A stretch of 64,000 nucleotides of DNA from Agarilytica sp045430285 (GCA_045430285.1 JAILXV010000001.1:868001-932000); one strand, 5' to 3'; numbered from the stretch's first letter, positions 45,358 through 55,308 are shown. Made by a program: numbers and translations. Notes: generated from the sequence alone by a model not told the origin.

Positions 45358-48300
45358 AAAAGGCATATATGTCAACTGGGGCAATATCCCGCACTTAGAA
45401 TTCGACTTCGGTCCTATTAATCTATTTTCCGGTGGAAATGGATCAGGTAAAACCACCGCTGCCGATGGCATTCAATCCTTAATGACAGCGGCCCACGAGA
45501 ACTTATTCACCTACAACCCAGGCCAAGACGAAACCACCCAGCGTGGTCGCGGCGGTAAACAAGTCCGCACCCTCGCCTCCTACGTCCTCGGTTGTGACGA
45601 TGGTAGCTACGCACGCCCACGTGTCACGGATGGCTATGTGGCTGGAGTATTCCACCCAACCACAGGTGAGAAAGGTGAAGCATTTACGGCTGTCATGTGC
45701 GTTCGTGCACGCTTAGACACTGCAAGTTCACCCAAACAAGCTCGCCAAGACGATCTACTATTTTTGGTATTACCCAATCAGCAACTGCATTTATCGCACT
45801 TCGTCAGAGAAGACAAAGGCGGAAAATATGTTGTTCCCATAACCGAAATCGCAAGTTACCTCTCAAAAGAGTTCGGTAAAGACGCGGTTGAAATATACGA
45901 TAAAAAAGGCCCTTACTTACGCCGCTTATATGGTGCATTTAAAGGCTTGAAAGGTGCTGTTCCTGATAGAGAAGCAAAACACGCGGCGCGTACGTTTTCT
46001 AACTTTATGGCATACAAGCCCGTAAAAAGTATTACGGATTTCGTTTCTCGGGAAATACTTGACCCGAAAGATCTTTCTGAAGACATTCGGCAAGTCTCGG
46101 AGCTGATGAAGACCATCCACAGTATGGATGAAGAAACCCGCCATATAAAAAATGCTATTACTACGTTAGATAACGCACAAACTCTTGCGGAGCAATACAT
46201 AGAAGACTGGTTGTCCCATTGCGTTGGGGAGTATGCGGAAGTTTCCCGCCAACTCTTGGTTAAACAACAAGAGTACCTAAAGCAGAAAAGCGCACAAAAA
46301 AACAACCTAGATCAGATAGATGATACTGACCGCCAACTCGTAAAAATTAATGAGCAAAAGCAACTGCTTCACTCTCAGCTAGTAGAGCTAGAGGCTCAAC
46401 GCCAAGGTATCGGCGCGCTGAAAGATAAAGATCAACTCGAAAAGGATATAGGCAGCGGAAAAGGAAAGCTTGTACAACTGGTAAAGCCCCTGCTAGAACA
46501 AGATCAACAATTTGAGCGAAACCATCAGGCCGCCACACAACTTCACAAAAAACTTTCTGAATGTTCAATCGGAGTCGATATTCCATCCATCGACAGATCA
46601 GCATTTAGAAAACAGTTGCTCGCAATTGTCGACGGTAAAAAAGATACCGGATTAAACATGCAGCAACTCCTCACCAAAGACTGGGTGGGAATTGATGCCT
46701 TAGAGCATCAATTCGATGAAGTTATCGAACTAGAAAACACTCACAGTAAGCTTGCTAATGCCTTACATAACTCAGACCAAGAAATTAACGGTGTTAGCAT
46801 TCGTGACCAGCTATTTTCTTCGGCCACAAAGTGTAAAGATTCCTTAGAAAAATCCAAACAACAACTGAGCGCTAAAACGCTGGAGATCAAGCAGCTAGAA
46901 AATCGGCAAGTTAACTACCCTCCCCATATCGAAACTGCGATTAGCGCAATTGCACAACAATGCCCCGATGCGAAGCCCGCAGTGTTGTGTGATTACATTG
47001 AAGTAATCGATCCTAAATGGCAAATGGCCATTGAAGGCTATATTGGCGGCGCGCGGTTTTCCATTATCGTGGAACCAGAATATGAAGCCGATGCGATTCG
47101 TATAGTAAGGCGCATGAAAGGTGGTAGAAATTCAGCGCGCATCATTCAAGGCGCGAAGGTACAACGGGATGCATCCAAGACCACCCCGCCCCAAGGGTCT
47201 ATTTTTGATGTAATGGAATTCGAGCATAAGATTGCCGAGTATTATGTAAAAGCGTCCTATGGTGCCGTTATTCGCGTCCAAGACGAAGAGCAGCTTAGAA
47301 AAACCGCACGCGGTATTACCGCTGAAGGACTAGGCTCCGGCAACTACAGTATGTTCCGTTGCGATGTGAGTGACGCCAACTTGGTGTTTGGCCAATGTGC
47401 TCGCGAACGCGCCTTACTCGCCAAGCAAAATGAATACGAAAGACTGCTAAGCCAAAGTCATGAAGTGGAAGAAAGTTATCACCAAATCGAACGAATTCAC
47501 ACGCTTGTAAATCAAATCCAGCCTATACAATGCAGTAGCATTATCAACGATATGCTGACGCAATACCGCCATCTTCAAATGGCGGAGACACAACTTGGCA
47601 ATCTAGACCTCGCCGATTTTGAAGCACTTGAAACACAACTCACCACACTTAAAAGCCAGTATTCCGACGTCGATGCCCAAGTTAAATCCCTGAGTGAGGA
47701 GCGTGGCGCCTTCGTCAGTAAGATTAAAACGTTCGAAACATCCATTAACAAACTAACAAAAGAACAAGAAACCCTTCAAGCCGAACAAGAACAACGAGAA
47801 CAGTCCGTCGTTGATGCTGGAAAATTTAACCCCAGCTTCGATGATGAAACTGCGCTGAGCAACGCCGATAAACGTGCCGCTGCCGCAGGAGCAGAATTCA
47901 GCTTTACCCATGACAACACGGAATGTATTACGCGCATGGATAAAGTAGATCGTCAGCTTTACGAAACCATCATGGCATACAACCAAACCAGTAATACCCA
48001 TAATAACCTGGTCTACTTTACTGGCAACGCCGAGAAGAATGATACGCAACACTTTAAATATATCGTCGGCGTCTCCCAACAGATATCAGGCATTCATAAC
48101 AGTCTTAAGAACAATGTCTTAGTAGGCAAGCATGAAAAACTCTCCTCACTAAAAGACAGCTTTAACACCGCCTTTGTGACTAATCTATGTCACTCTATTT
48201 TCCAGTCTATCAATGACGGCAAGCGCATATTAGAAGACTTGAACAAAGAGTTAGAACAACACGTCTTTGGCTCCGATCAGGAACGCTTTAGTTTTGGCTG

Positions 48301-48988
48301 GGAATGGGTACCCGAATTTCAAGAGTATTGGAAGTTCTTCAAAGAAGTGATCGAAATACCCAACCTCGGTGATGGCAGCACATTGTTTGATGCCGAGATC
48401 AGCGAAAAATCCTGCCAAGTGAGGGATAAATTACTGGGGATGCTGCTCGATAAAGACGCACAGTATGCCTTACGAGAACTCCAACGCATTAGTGACTACA
48501 GGCACTATAGACGCTACGAAATTTACAAAGAGCCATTAAATAAAGCACGTATAGCCTTAAGTAAATACGGTACTGGCTCCGGCGGTCAGCTGGAAACACC
48601 CGCCTATATCATTCGTGCAGCCGCAGTCACTTCCGCATTTCGTTTTGCCGATGGCAGCTCTCACTGCCGCATGGTCTTAGTGGACGAAGCATTTTCTAAA
48701 ATGGATGAAACCCGCTCCAGAGAAGTGATTAACTACCTCACCTCCTCCTTAGGCTTACAACTTATTTTTATTATGCCAACGAGTAAATCTGGCCCATTTA
48801 TGGATTTGATCAGTAATCAAGTTGTATTCACCAAATGCCCCACTACCGAAAAAGTCGGCGAACTCAACACCCGAGTATTGGTGGACAGGAAGCAATGTAA
48901 TCAAGAAAAAATTAAAGCCCTGTGGGCTAGGCATCGAAAAACCATTCGCCAACAGGCCATGCTTGATTTTATGGAAGATATTGTGTGA
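45347..48988 (+). CDS. jetC: JetC/MksB-like SMC ATPase
   Basis: 1213 residues. Walker A GGNGSGKT (29-36), a long coiled coil (about 262-520), a hinge-like domain around 535-700 (CDYIEVIDPKWQMAIEGYIG), a second coiled coil, the ABC signature-like GTGSGGQ (1075-1081) and Walker B VLVDEAFSKMD (1110-1120). All ATPase elements are intact, so it should be active. This is the motor that extrudes or compacts DNA in complex with JetA and JetB. The operon ends here. The following gene, modC, is on the other strand, and no JetD (TOPRIM nuclease) gene lies within the window. Confidence 0.92.
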   Translation: MFCKKGIYVNWGNIPHLEFDFGPINLFSGGNGSGKTTAADGIQSLMTAAHENLFTYNPGQDETTQRGRGGKQVRTLASYVLGCDDGSYARPRVTDGYVAGVFHPTTGEKGEAFTAVMCVRARLDTASSPKQARQDDLLFLVLPNQQLHLSHFVREDKGGKYVVPITEIASYLSKEFGKDAVEIYDKKGPYLRRLYGAFKGLKGAVPDREAKHAARTFSNFMAYKPVKSITDFVSREILDPKDLSEDIRQVSELMKTIHSMDEETRHIKNAITTLDNAQTLAEQYIEDWLSHCVGEYAEVSRQLLVKQQEYLKQKSAQKNNLDQIDDTDRQLVKINEQKQLLHSQLVELEAQRQGIGALKDKDQLEKDIGSGKGKLVQLVKPLLEQDQQFERNHQAATQLHKKLSECSIGVDIPSIDRSAFRKQLLAIVDGKKDTGLNMQQLLTKDWVGIDALEHQFDEVIELENTHSKLANALHNSDQEINGVSIRDQLFSSATKCKDSLEKSKQQLSAKTLEIKQLENRQVNYPPHIETAISAIAQQCPDAKPAVLCDYIEVIDPKWQMAIEGYIGGARFSIIVEPEYEADAIRIVRRMKGGRNSARIIQGAKVQRDASKTTPPQGSIFDVMEFEHKIAEYYVKASYGAVIRVQDEEQLRKTARGITAEGLGSGNYSMFRCDVSDANLVFGQCARERALLAKQNEYERLLSQSHEVEESYHQIERIHTLVNQIQPIQCSSIINDMLTQYRHLQMAETQLGNLDLADFEALETQLTTLKSQYSDVDAQVKSLSEERGAFVSKIKTFETSINKLTKEQETLQAEQEQREQSVVDAGKFNPSFDDETALSNADKRAAAAGAEFSFTHDNTECITRMDKVDRQLYETIMAYNQTSNTHNNLVYFTGNAEKNDTQHFKYIVGVSQQISGIHNSLKNNVLVGKHEKLSSLKDSFNTAFVTNLCHSIFQSINDGKRILEDLNKELEQHVFGSDQERFSFGWEWVPEFQEYWKFFKEVIEIPNLGDGSTLFDAEISEKSCQVRDKLLGMLLDKDAQYALRELQRISDYRHYRRYEIYKEPLNKARIALSKYGTGSGGQLETPAYIIRAAAVTSAFRFADGSSHCRMVLVDEAFSKMDETRSREVINYLTSSLGLQLIFIMPTSKSGPFMDLISNQVVFTKCPTTEKVGELNTRVLVDRKQCNQEKIKALWARHRKTIRQQAMLDFMEDIV

Positions 48989-48997
48989 TTTACTTTT

Positions 48998-49028
48998 CTG
49001 GTGTTTACGCTTTTACGTAAAACACCAG
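48998..49028. terminator. Hairpin between convergent jetC and modC
   Basis: CTGGTGTTT-ACG (48998-49009) pairs with CGT-AAAACACCAG (up to 49028), with one unpaired base and a small loop. It lies in the 46-base gap between the two stop codons and could serve both strands. It lacks a good T-run. Confidence 0.55.
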
Positions 49029-49034
49029 GAATGA

Positions 49035-50177
49035 TCATCGAACTAAGGCCACAGACTTTACCTGTGCCCACACATGCATTCCTGGTTTAAGCTTTAGATG
49101 TTGCGCCGATTTGCGGGTTAATCTAGCAATTAAATATGACTCGCCGGATTTTAACCTTATTAGTAACATTGACTCATCTGAGTCCTCAGATATTTCCGCT
49201 ATTTCAGCGGGAAGCCGATTAAGAATACTACTGTCTTCATGCGATGAAAGCGCAAGACTTACATCTCGTGCTAACACTCGAACGCGTAACGGGCTATCTT
49301 GCTCATTGCCATCGTCACGCACCCAAAGCTCCCCACCAGGAAAAGCAACACGCATTAAATGCCAATGAGAATCCCGCTCCACCACACGCCCCTGCAACAC
49401 AACACCTGCTTCGGTACCGAACCCCAAAGGCAGATCAATACGAGAGAAAACTTCCGTTAGACTTCCCTGAGCTTTCACTTCGCCATGACTCAATACGACA
49501 ACGTGATCTGCAAGACGAGCCACCTCATCCATGGCGTGGCTCACATACAAAATGGGCACGTTAAACTCGCTGCGTAAGCGTTCCAGATAAGGCAGAATTT
49601 CCTGTTTACGGGCGGCATCCAATGACGCCAACGGTTCATCCATAAGCAACAGTCGCGGTTGAATCAATAAGGCACGAGCAATGGCGACTCTTTGCCTTTC
49701 ACCACCGGATAATTGATGCGGGTAACGTGTCAATAGCGACCCAATCCCCATAGAGGTCAATACGCGCTGATATAATTTTTCAGAGTCCACATTCGCAACT
49801 TCACCTGAACGCTTAATCGCATAATGTAAATTACCTTGCGCCGTAAGGTGAGAAAATAAACTGGACTCTTGAAATACGTACGCAAGAGGACGCTTATGCG
49901 TTGGTGTAAATACGTCAGCACTCTGCCAAACAATCCCATTGACATACAGCTCGCCTCCGTCAGTTTTTTCCAAGCCTGCGACGCAACGAAGAAAAGTTGT
50001 TTTCCCTGAACCTGATTCGCCAAAAATTGCAGTAATGCCCGAGGCTGGTAGTGTTAAATCAACATTAAGTAAAAATGGATTATTGTTTTCATTAGATTTC
50101 GGGCGTGGCGATTTCTGATCGCCTGGGTAGGCTAGTTTAAATTGCGCATAAATAACCCCTTCTCTCACGCCGCTCAC
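49035..50177 (-). CDS. modC: Molybdate ABC transporter ATP-binding protein
   Basis: 380 residues, GTG start overlapping the modB stop (GTGA). ABC ATPase core: Walker A GESGSGKT (about 54-61), Q-loop FQESSLF, signature QLSGGERQRVAIARALL, Walker B LLLMDEPLASLD and the H-loop in YVSHAMDE. A C-terminal TOBE (MOP-like) molybdate-sensing domain follows (about 305-375, with SGESYLIARLTRKSAQHLKL). It powers molybdate uptake through ModB. The N-terminal 20 residues before the core are longer than in most ModC proteins. Confidence 0.95.
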   Translation of the reverse strand: MSGVREGVIYAQFKLAYPGDQKSPRPKSNENNNPFLLNVDLTLPASGITAIFGESGSGKTTFLRCVAGLEKTDGGELYVNGIVWQSADVFTPTHKRPLAYVFQESSLFSHLTAQGNLHYAIKRSGEVANVDSEKLYQRVLTSMGIGSLLTRYPHQLSGGERQRVAIARALLIQPRLLLMDEPLASLDAARKQEILPYLERLRSEFNVPILYVSHAMDEVARLADHVVVLSHGEVKAQGSLTEVFSRIDLPLGFGTEAGVVLQGRVVERDSHWHLMRVAFPGGELWVRDDGNEQDSPLRVRVLARDVSLALSSHEDSSILNRLPAEIAEISEDSDESMLLIRLKSGESYLIARLTRKSAQHLKLKPGMHVWAQVKSVALVR

Positions 50178-50875
50178 AACTTACCCCCAAAACGCATCCC
50201 AAAAACGGAATGTTTACGTTGAACACTATAAACAATGAGCAAGACCAAAAAGGAAAAGAGTACCAAAGCACCCGATAACATATGTGCCTGGGTATATTCC
50301 ATGGCTTCGACATGGTCATATATTTGAACCGAGATCACTTGAGTAGCACCAGGAATATTACCACCGATCATCAATACGATCCCAAATTCACCCACGGTAT
50401 GCGCGAAGCCTAAAACGGCGGCAGTAATAAATCCCGATTTAGCTAAAGGCAAAACGACAGAAAAAAAACGATCGACAGGTCCCGCACCTAAAGTCGCAGC
50501 AACTTCTAAAGGTCTTTCTCCCAGAGACTCAATCGCGTTTTGAATCGGCTGAACAACGAACGGCATGGAATAGAATACCGATGCGACGACCAGCCCCCAA
50601 AACGTAAACGGTAATGTACCGAGACCAAGGCTCTGCGTAAGTTGCCCAACAAACCCGCTCGGGCCCATCGCGATCAATAGATAAAAACCAAGCACAGTGG
50701 GAGGTAAGACCAAAGGCAGTGCGACGACTGCACCGACAATCCCTTTCCACCACGACTGTGTTTTTGCCAACCACCACGCGATGGGAGTACCGACAATTAG
50801 CAACACAAAAGTTACCGTTGCAGCCAAACGCAAGGTTAAACCAATGGCCGCAATATCTGCTTCTGAAAAACCCAT
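50174..50875 (-). CDS. modB: Molybdate ABC transporter permease
   Basis: 233 residues with five to six transmembrane helices and the permease EAA loop EVAATLGAGPVDRFFSVVLPLA, which contacts ModC. It fits the ModB family (LRLAATVTFVLLIVGTPIAWWLA at the start). It lies 4 bases after modA and overlaps modC, so modABC is a tight operon. It moves molybdate from ModA across the inner membrane. Confidence 0.95.
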   Translation of the reverse strand: MGFSEADIAAIGLTLRLAATVTFVLLIVGTPIAWWLAKTQSWWKGIVGAVVALPLVLPPTVLGFYLLIAMGPSGFVGQLTQSLGLGTLPFTFWGLVVASVFYSMPFVVQPIQNAIESLGERPLEVAATLGAGPVDRFFSVVLPLAKSGFITAAVLGFAHTVGEFGIVLMIGGNIPGATQVISVQIYDHVEAMEYTQAHMLSGALVLFSFLVLLIVYSVQRKHSVFGMRFGGKL

Positions 50876-50879
50876 ACCT

Positions 50880-51683
50880 TTATTTAGCTGCCTTATGTTT
50901 AATCAACGGTAATGTATAGCCATAAGATTTAATGATCTCACTTGCCGATTCACTGCGGAGAAAACGCATTAACCCCTGCGCAGCTGTATTATTTTTGCCG
51001 TTTTGCAAAAGCACTGCATCTTGAAAAATAGGTGAATGTAATTCACTCGGAATTAGCCAGTAAGCGCCTTTTTTATTGGTACTGGTACTGGTACTGGTAC
51101 TGGTACTGGTACTTTCTATGATTTGAGAAAATGCGACAAAACCAAGATCAGCATTCCCTGTGCTGATAAATTGATAGGTTTGCGCTATATTTTCGCCGCG
51201 CACCCATTTTGCTTGCGTCTTATCTTTTAGGCCTAGGTTTTCTAACACTTCTAACGCTGCCGTGCCGTAGGGGGCAAGTTTCGGGTTTGCGAGGGCTATG
51301 CGACGAAACTTTCCTTTTGTTAATACGCGCCCCTCCTCCTTTATATAGCCTGGCTTTGGTGACCAGAGTGCTAACTGGCCTACTGCGTAACTAAAGCGGC
51401 TCTCATCTACAACTAGGCCGCTCTTTTCTAGCGCGATAGGCTTTGCTTGGTCAGCGGAAAAAAAGACTGAAAATGGGGCGCCGTTTCTGATTTGGGCGTA
51501 AAACTTACCTGAAGAGCCAAAGGATAACGAAACACTGTGTCCTGAAGCTTCTTCAAATGCCTCTACGATGGCCTTCATCGGCGTAGCGAAATTGGAAGCA
51601 ACCGCGACGTTCACATGCTCTGCGTGAACAAAGTTGACCACAATATGCAGTATCACAAAACACCCAAAACGGCGTGCGATCAT
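50880..51683 (-). CDS. modA: Molybdate-binding periplasmic protein with an internal Ser-Thr repeat
   Basis: 267 residues. Signal peptide (cut near VHA-EHVNV), then the ModA fold: VAVASNFATPMKAIVEAF, SFGSSGKFYAQI and PFSVFFSADQAKP, which line the oxyanion site. Residues around 200-211 are six Ser-Thr pairs in the region VAFSQIIE...NKKGAYW. They are encoded by six exact copies of a 6-base unit. Other ModA proteins have a short surface turn there as I recall, so the repeat looks like a local expansion that leaves the frame intact. An excellent GAGG-type site precedes the ATG. First gene of modABC. Confidence 0.94.
   Translation of the reverse strand: MIARRFGCFVILHIVVNFVHAEHVNVAVASNFATPMKAIVEAFEEASGHSVSLSFGSSGKFYAQIRNGAPFSVFFSADQAKPIALEKSGLVVDESRFSYAVGQLALWSPKPGYIKEEGRVLTKGKFRRIALANPKLAPYGTAALEVLENLGLKDKTQAKWVRGENIAQTYQFISTGNADLGFVAFSQIIESTSTSTSTSTSTNKKGAYWLIPSELHSPIFQDAVLLQNGKNNTAAQGLMRFLRSESASEIIKSYGYTLPLIKHKAAK
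51078..51113. repeat. Six perfect copies of a 6-base tandem repeat inside modA
   Basis: The unit GGTACT (AGTACC on the coding strand) is repeated six times without a mismatch. Each copy codes for Ser-Thr, so copy-number change would add or remove two residues without a frameshift. Confidence 0.97.
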
Positions 51684-52239
51684 CTATTCTTTCCTCACCT
51701 CTTTACTCGTCAACAACGATAGGCGTGTATGGCACTCAAAAATTGAAGGTTTCTGGCAATGTAAAAGCGGAAATTATACAGACCTTGAAAGGGAAAGAAT
51801 CGCCTAAATAGTTCTCCGTTGCTTTCGGTCATATATACGGAAATTCCTACAGTTATTCTTCGCTTATAAATTTATCGAATTTCCATCTTTCTTACCCCAA
51901 AAACACCGCTCAAATTCTCGTCGCTATACACCCTCAGGAATCAGTTTTGAACAAATCGTCCTTATAACGCTTTATAACCAAACTTGGAGTTTTAAATCAT
52001 ACAAAGCACATTAGGACCCATTTTGGTTATAAATATCTACCCTTCCCAACCATCCGATCATATAGAACGTAGAGTTATATCAAAAACACAGGGATATTCC
52101 ATTTTCTAAAACAAAGTGTTTTTAATGTAGGCAAATAGAGGTTTTTTAAGTCGCTATAATGGATTTAAGGAATTTGTGGCGCTAAAAGCCTCCTTATTCG
52201 ACTAAGTATTAACCTTTTCAATTTCGGTAGTTTTTGATT
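51684..52239. other. 556-base divergent region between modA and the tannase gene, with a 12-base inverted repeat
   Basis: TTTATAACCAAA (51971-51982) and its exact reverse complement TTTGGTTATAAA (52022-52033) are separated by 39 bases. No T-run follows, so operator half-sites or a DNA loop are more likely than a terminator. They lie about 210-270 bases before the tannase start. I did not recognise a ModE site near modA. No gene was seen here. Confidence 0.6.
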
Positions 52240-53838
52240 ATGAACAGATTAACCATCTCAGCTGTGTTTCTTTTAGCCACTTCTGTGAGTATTCCGAGTT
52301 TTGCATCAAGCAAAACAACGTGTGACGAAATAGATAATTTGGCGTCCAAAGAAGTCTCGATTAGTTCAACTGAAATGGTCGCAGCCGCGGGTGACCTTCC
52401 TTCATATTGTCGTGTAACAGGCACCATTCAACCCGAAATCGGGTTTGAAATGCGATTACCGGTTGAAAACTGGAACGGCAAGTTTTACATGGCTGGTTGC
52501 GGTGCATTTTGCGGTGCAGTGGGCAGCGACACACCAGGCTTTATCAACTCTATCAACTACGGCCTTAAACGTAACTACGCCGTTTCCACTATGGACTCAG
52601 GTCACCGAGGCGCATCTAAGGTAGATGGCTCTTGGGCACACAACAATCGCGATGCTGAGCATAACTGGGGGCACCGAGCGGTGCATAAAACTGCGAACCT
52701 CACAAAACTTGCTATTGATGAGTATTACGGGAACAAACCCGACCTATCTTATTTCGCAGGGTGCTCAACCGGCGGCCGCATGGCGGCAATGGAAGCATCT
52801 AAGTACCCAGAAGACTTTGATGGCATTATCAGCGGTGCTCCTGCGTTAAATTACACAAGTCTTGTTGCGACATACTTTGCTTGGATGGTTCAACACAATA
52901 CGGATAAGAACGGCAATGAGGTAATTTCGGCTCAAGATCTATCCATTGTAGAAAAGCATATATATGACGAATGCGATGGGAAAGACGGTGTGGTCGATGG
53001 TCTAATTGACGATCCCCGTGCATGTAACTTTCGCCCTCAACAATTACTTTGCGAAAATGATCAAGCCGAAGCCTGTTTAAGTGCACCACAAGTCGCTGCT
53101 TTAGAAAAACTTTACTCGCGCCCAACTAACAGTAAAGGCGATGCTCTATTTCCTGGCGCAGTGCCTATCGGTGCGGAACATTTCTGGAAAGTATGGTTCT
53201 CTGCCAGCCCTAAAGATAAAAAGGCGATGAATAAGAAAGTCGCGCTAAAAGCAAAAGGGTTAATGTCCTCACTTAATCAAAACTTTTTGAGCTACATGGC
53301 ATTTGAAAATGACCCTGGCGATAAAATTTCACCAACGACTTTTGATTTCGACAAGCACCCCGAAAAACTTGATTTCATGAGTAACATTTATAACGCAGAT
53401 AACCCTGACCTTTCGAAATTTAAAGAGCGCGGCGGCAAGTTCCTTTTATGGCACGGCTGGGGTGATATGATTATCCCACCCGATATGTCTATCGATTACT
53501 ACGAGCGCATGGTTAGCCGTTTTGGTGGAGTAGAAAAAACTAAAGAATTTGCTCGCTTCTTTTTATTCCCTGGCATGGACCACTGCGGCTTAGTACAAGG
53601 CCCTGGTGCGACACAAAATGGGTTTGATCTTCTTACCGCTTTGGAAAACTGGGTTGAACGAGATACCGCACCGGAAACCGTATTACTGACTAAGTTTGAT
53701 AAAGACAAAAAAGAAGTATGGACTCGCCCATCATGCGCCTACCCTCAAGTATCACGCTTTAATGGTAAGGGAGATGCTTCTTCACCTGATAGTTACCAAT
53801 GTGGCGACGCACCTCATACGCAACTATCGGTTCAGTAA
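52240..53838 (+). CDS. Secreted tannase/feruloyl esterase-family hydrolase
   Basis: 532 residues from the ATG at 52240. Signal peptide cut near SFA-SS. Alpha/beta hydrolase with the family's CS-D-HC catalytic arrangement: nucleophile S176 in GCSTGGR next to C175, acid D409 in HGWGDMIIPP, and H448-C449 in GMDHCG. A calcium-binding-like loop is visible at about 246-258 (DGKDGVVDGLIDD). The family cuts ester bonds of aromatic acids (gallate, ferulate) in plant polymers, or monoesters of terephthalate. The substrate here cannot be read. A strong terminator follows. It is a single-gene unit with no carbohydrate-active enzyme neighbours. Confidence 0.92.
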   Translation: MNRLTISAVFLLATSVSIPSFASSKTTCDEIDNLASKEVSISSTEMVAAAGDLPSYCRVTGTIQPEIGFEMRLPVENWNGKFYMAGCGAFCGAVGSDTPGFINSINYGLKRNYAVSTMDSGHRGASKVDGSWAHNNRDAEHNWGHRAVHKTANLTKLAIDEYYGNKPDLSYFAGCSTGGRMAAMEASKYPEDFDGIISGAPALNYTSLVATYFAWMVQHNTDKNGNEVISAQDLSIVEKHIYDECDGKDGVVDGLIDDPRACNFRPQQLLCENDQAEACLSAPQVAALEKLYSRPTNSKGDALFPGAVPIGAEHFWKVWFSASPKDKKAMNKKVALKAKGLMSSLNQNFLSYMAFENDPGDKISPTTFDFDKHPEKLDFMSNIYNADNPDLSKFKERGGKFLLWHGWGDMIIPPDMSIDYYERMVSRFGGVEKTKEFARFFLFPGMDHCGLVQGPGATQNGFDLLTALENWVERDTAPETVLLTKFDKDKKEVWTRPSCAYPQVSRFNGKGDASSPDSYQCGDAPHTQLSVQ

Positions 53839-53867
53839 GCTAAAAACGTCAACTTAATTAAAACAAC

Positions 53868-53893
53868 GCCCTGCCATTGTGCAGGGCTTTTTT
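53868..53893 (+). terminator. Rho-independent terminator after the tannase-family gene
   Basis: GCCCTGC (53868-53874) pairs with GCAGGGC (53881-53887) over a 6-base loop, followed by six T. Confidence 0.92.
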
Positions 53894-54039
53894 ATGGGCG
53901 CAAAAACAACATCATATAGAGATATGTATATGCTCATCCAAAAATACACGGGAATCTTTGCTTACTAGGACAGCGCTTACTGTTAGGGGAAAAGTGTGAT
54001 CGATAAGACGACCACTCCTTATTTATCTACCGTCCTTAA

Positions 54040-55142
54040 TTAAGCTTGTAAGGCATTGCTGTGGATATACTTATCTCGCCCAGTTTGTTTCGCCTCATAA
54101 AGTGACTTATCCGCAAGTCTAAACAATTCCATATCTGGGACCTGGTGGTTCAAATCGCAGGTGCTCACCCCAACACTCACGGTTAGCTGAATATCCTGTT
54201 CATTAAATTGACAGGAAGTCGTATGAAACGACCGGCATATACGATCAGCAATTAGGCTTCGGCGGTCTCGGTCATAATAATCACAAACTCTTCACCACCA
54301 TAGCGGCACACAACATCGCGAGAGTCACGTATTTCATGCGCAAGTAACTCGGCTGCAAATTTAAGGCATTCGTCCCCAGCTTCATGGCCGTATTTATCGT
54401 TAATACGTTTGAAGTGATCAATATCCACCACAAAAAGCGACAACGGTGTTTTCTCCAAGTGAGATTTAGACACTAAGCCTGCCAAACTCAAATCAAATTG
54501 ACGACGATTGCCAATACCTGTTAGCGGATCTCTATGGCTTATTTCTTCGTATAGATCAGCACGCTCACCCAGCTCAACTTTATCGCTAATGGCTTCTTGG
54601 ATGTATCGTTGCCGAAACCCACCCTGCTGAATAAGTATAATGCTGCAAAAAAGCATAAATACTGATGTGATTACTGAGCTTACGTCACCGGAAAACATCA
54701 TGACCAAGGTAGATGGAAAAAATAATGCCGCAAGATACACTTTCCCCGCCACTGGACTGAGCAACCAGATTGAGAAACCACCCACCGTCGAAAATGCGAG
54801 CACCAATGCCAGAGAAATATAAATGGATTCGTACGCTGAGTTGGAAAACATATAGGCCGTGACCGCTCCCCAGTGGAACGCAAACAAAACGGCTAAGCCA
54901 ACGTATAAGTTACGTACCCGTTGTGGACGTTCCTCATAAAAGGAGTCGGTTAGATTTTTGTAGATATAGGCGATACTGTCGTAAACAAAAAAGACGGCGG
55001 CATTTATCCATACAAAAAGTGACCCCATATCGTCTATTAATGTTGGAATCATCAACATCAACCAGACAAACATGATCGACCCTTTCGTCTCCTTACGGTA
55101 TTTCATCAAATGTTTTACGATTTCGTTATTTGCTGTCGTCAT
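54040..55142 (-). pseudogene. Membrane diguanylate cyclase gene interrupted by a one-base frameshift
   Basis: The first frame (55142-54252) gives 296 residues: five to six hydrophobic helices up to about 172, then a GGDEF domain with DPLTGIGNRRQFD, VVDIDHFKRINDKYGH and active-site GGEEF (282-286). It stops right after IIMTETAEA, before the end of the domain. Directly after, in the next frame (54255-54040), 71 codons continue the domain exactly: LIADRIC, then QLTVSVGVSTCD, then LFRLADKSLYEAKQTGRDKY, the expected end of GGDEF proteins. One C missing from a C-run (GCC-CTA read as GCC-TAA) explains it. It is a recent inactivation or a sequencing error. As read, the product lacks the last helices of the domain and should be inactive. 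Confidence 0.88.
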
Positions 55143-55308
55143 ATGCCACTTACGTATTGAGTCGTTGAAGCGCGTCGTTTTGGCGCTGAATGAAAGACAA
55201 TCTTCGTGCCATTATACCTTTCACTAAGGATAGATCACGGACGGAAAAATGGGACGTAACCAAGACTAAGTTACGAGGTTTTACGAGAAGAAAGCGGCAA
55301 GAATGGGC

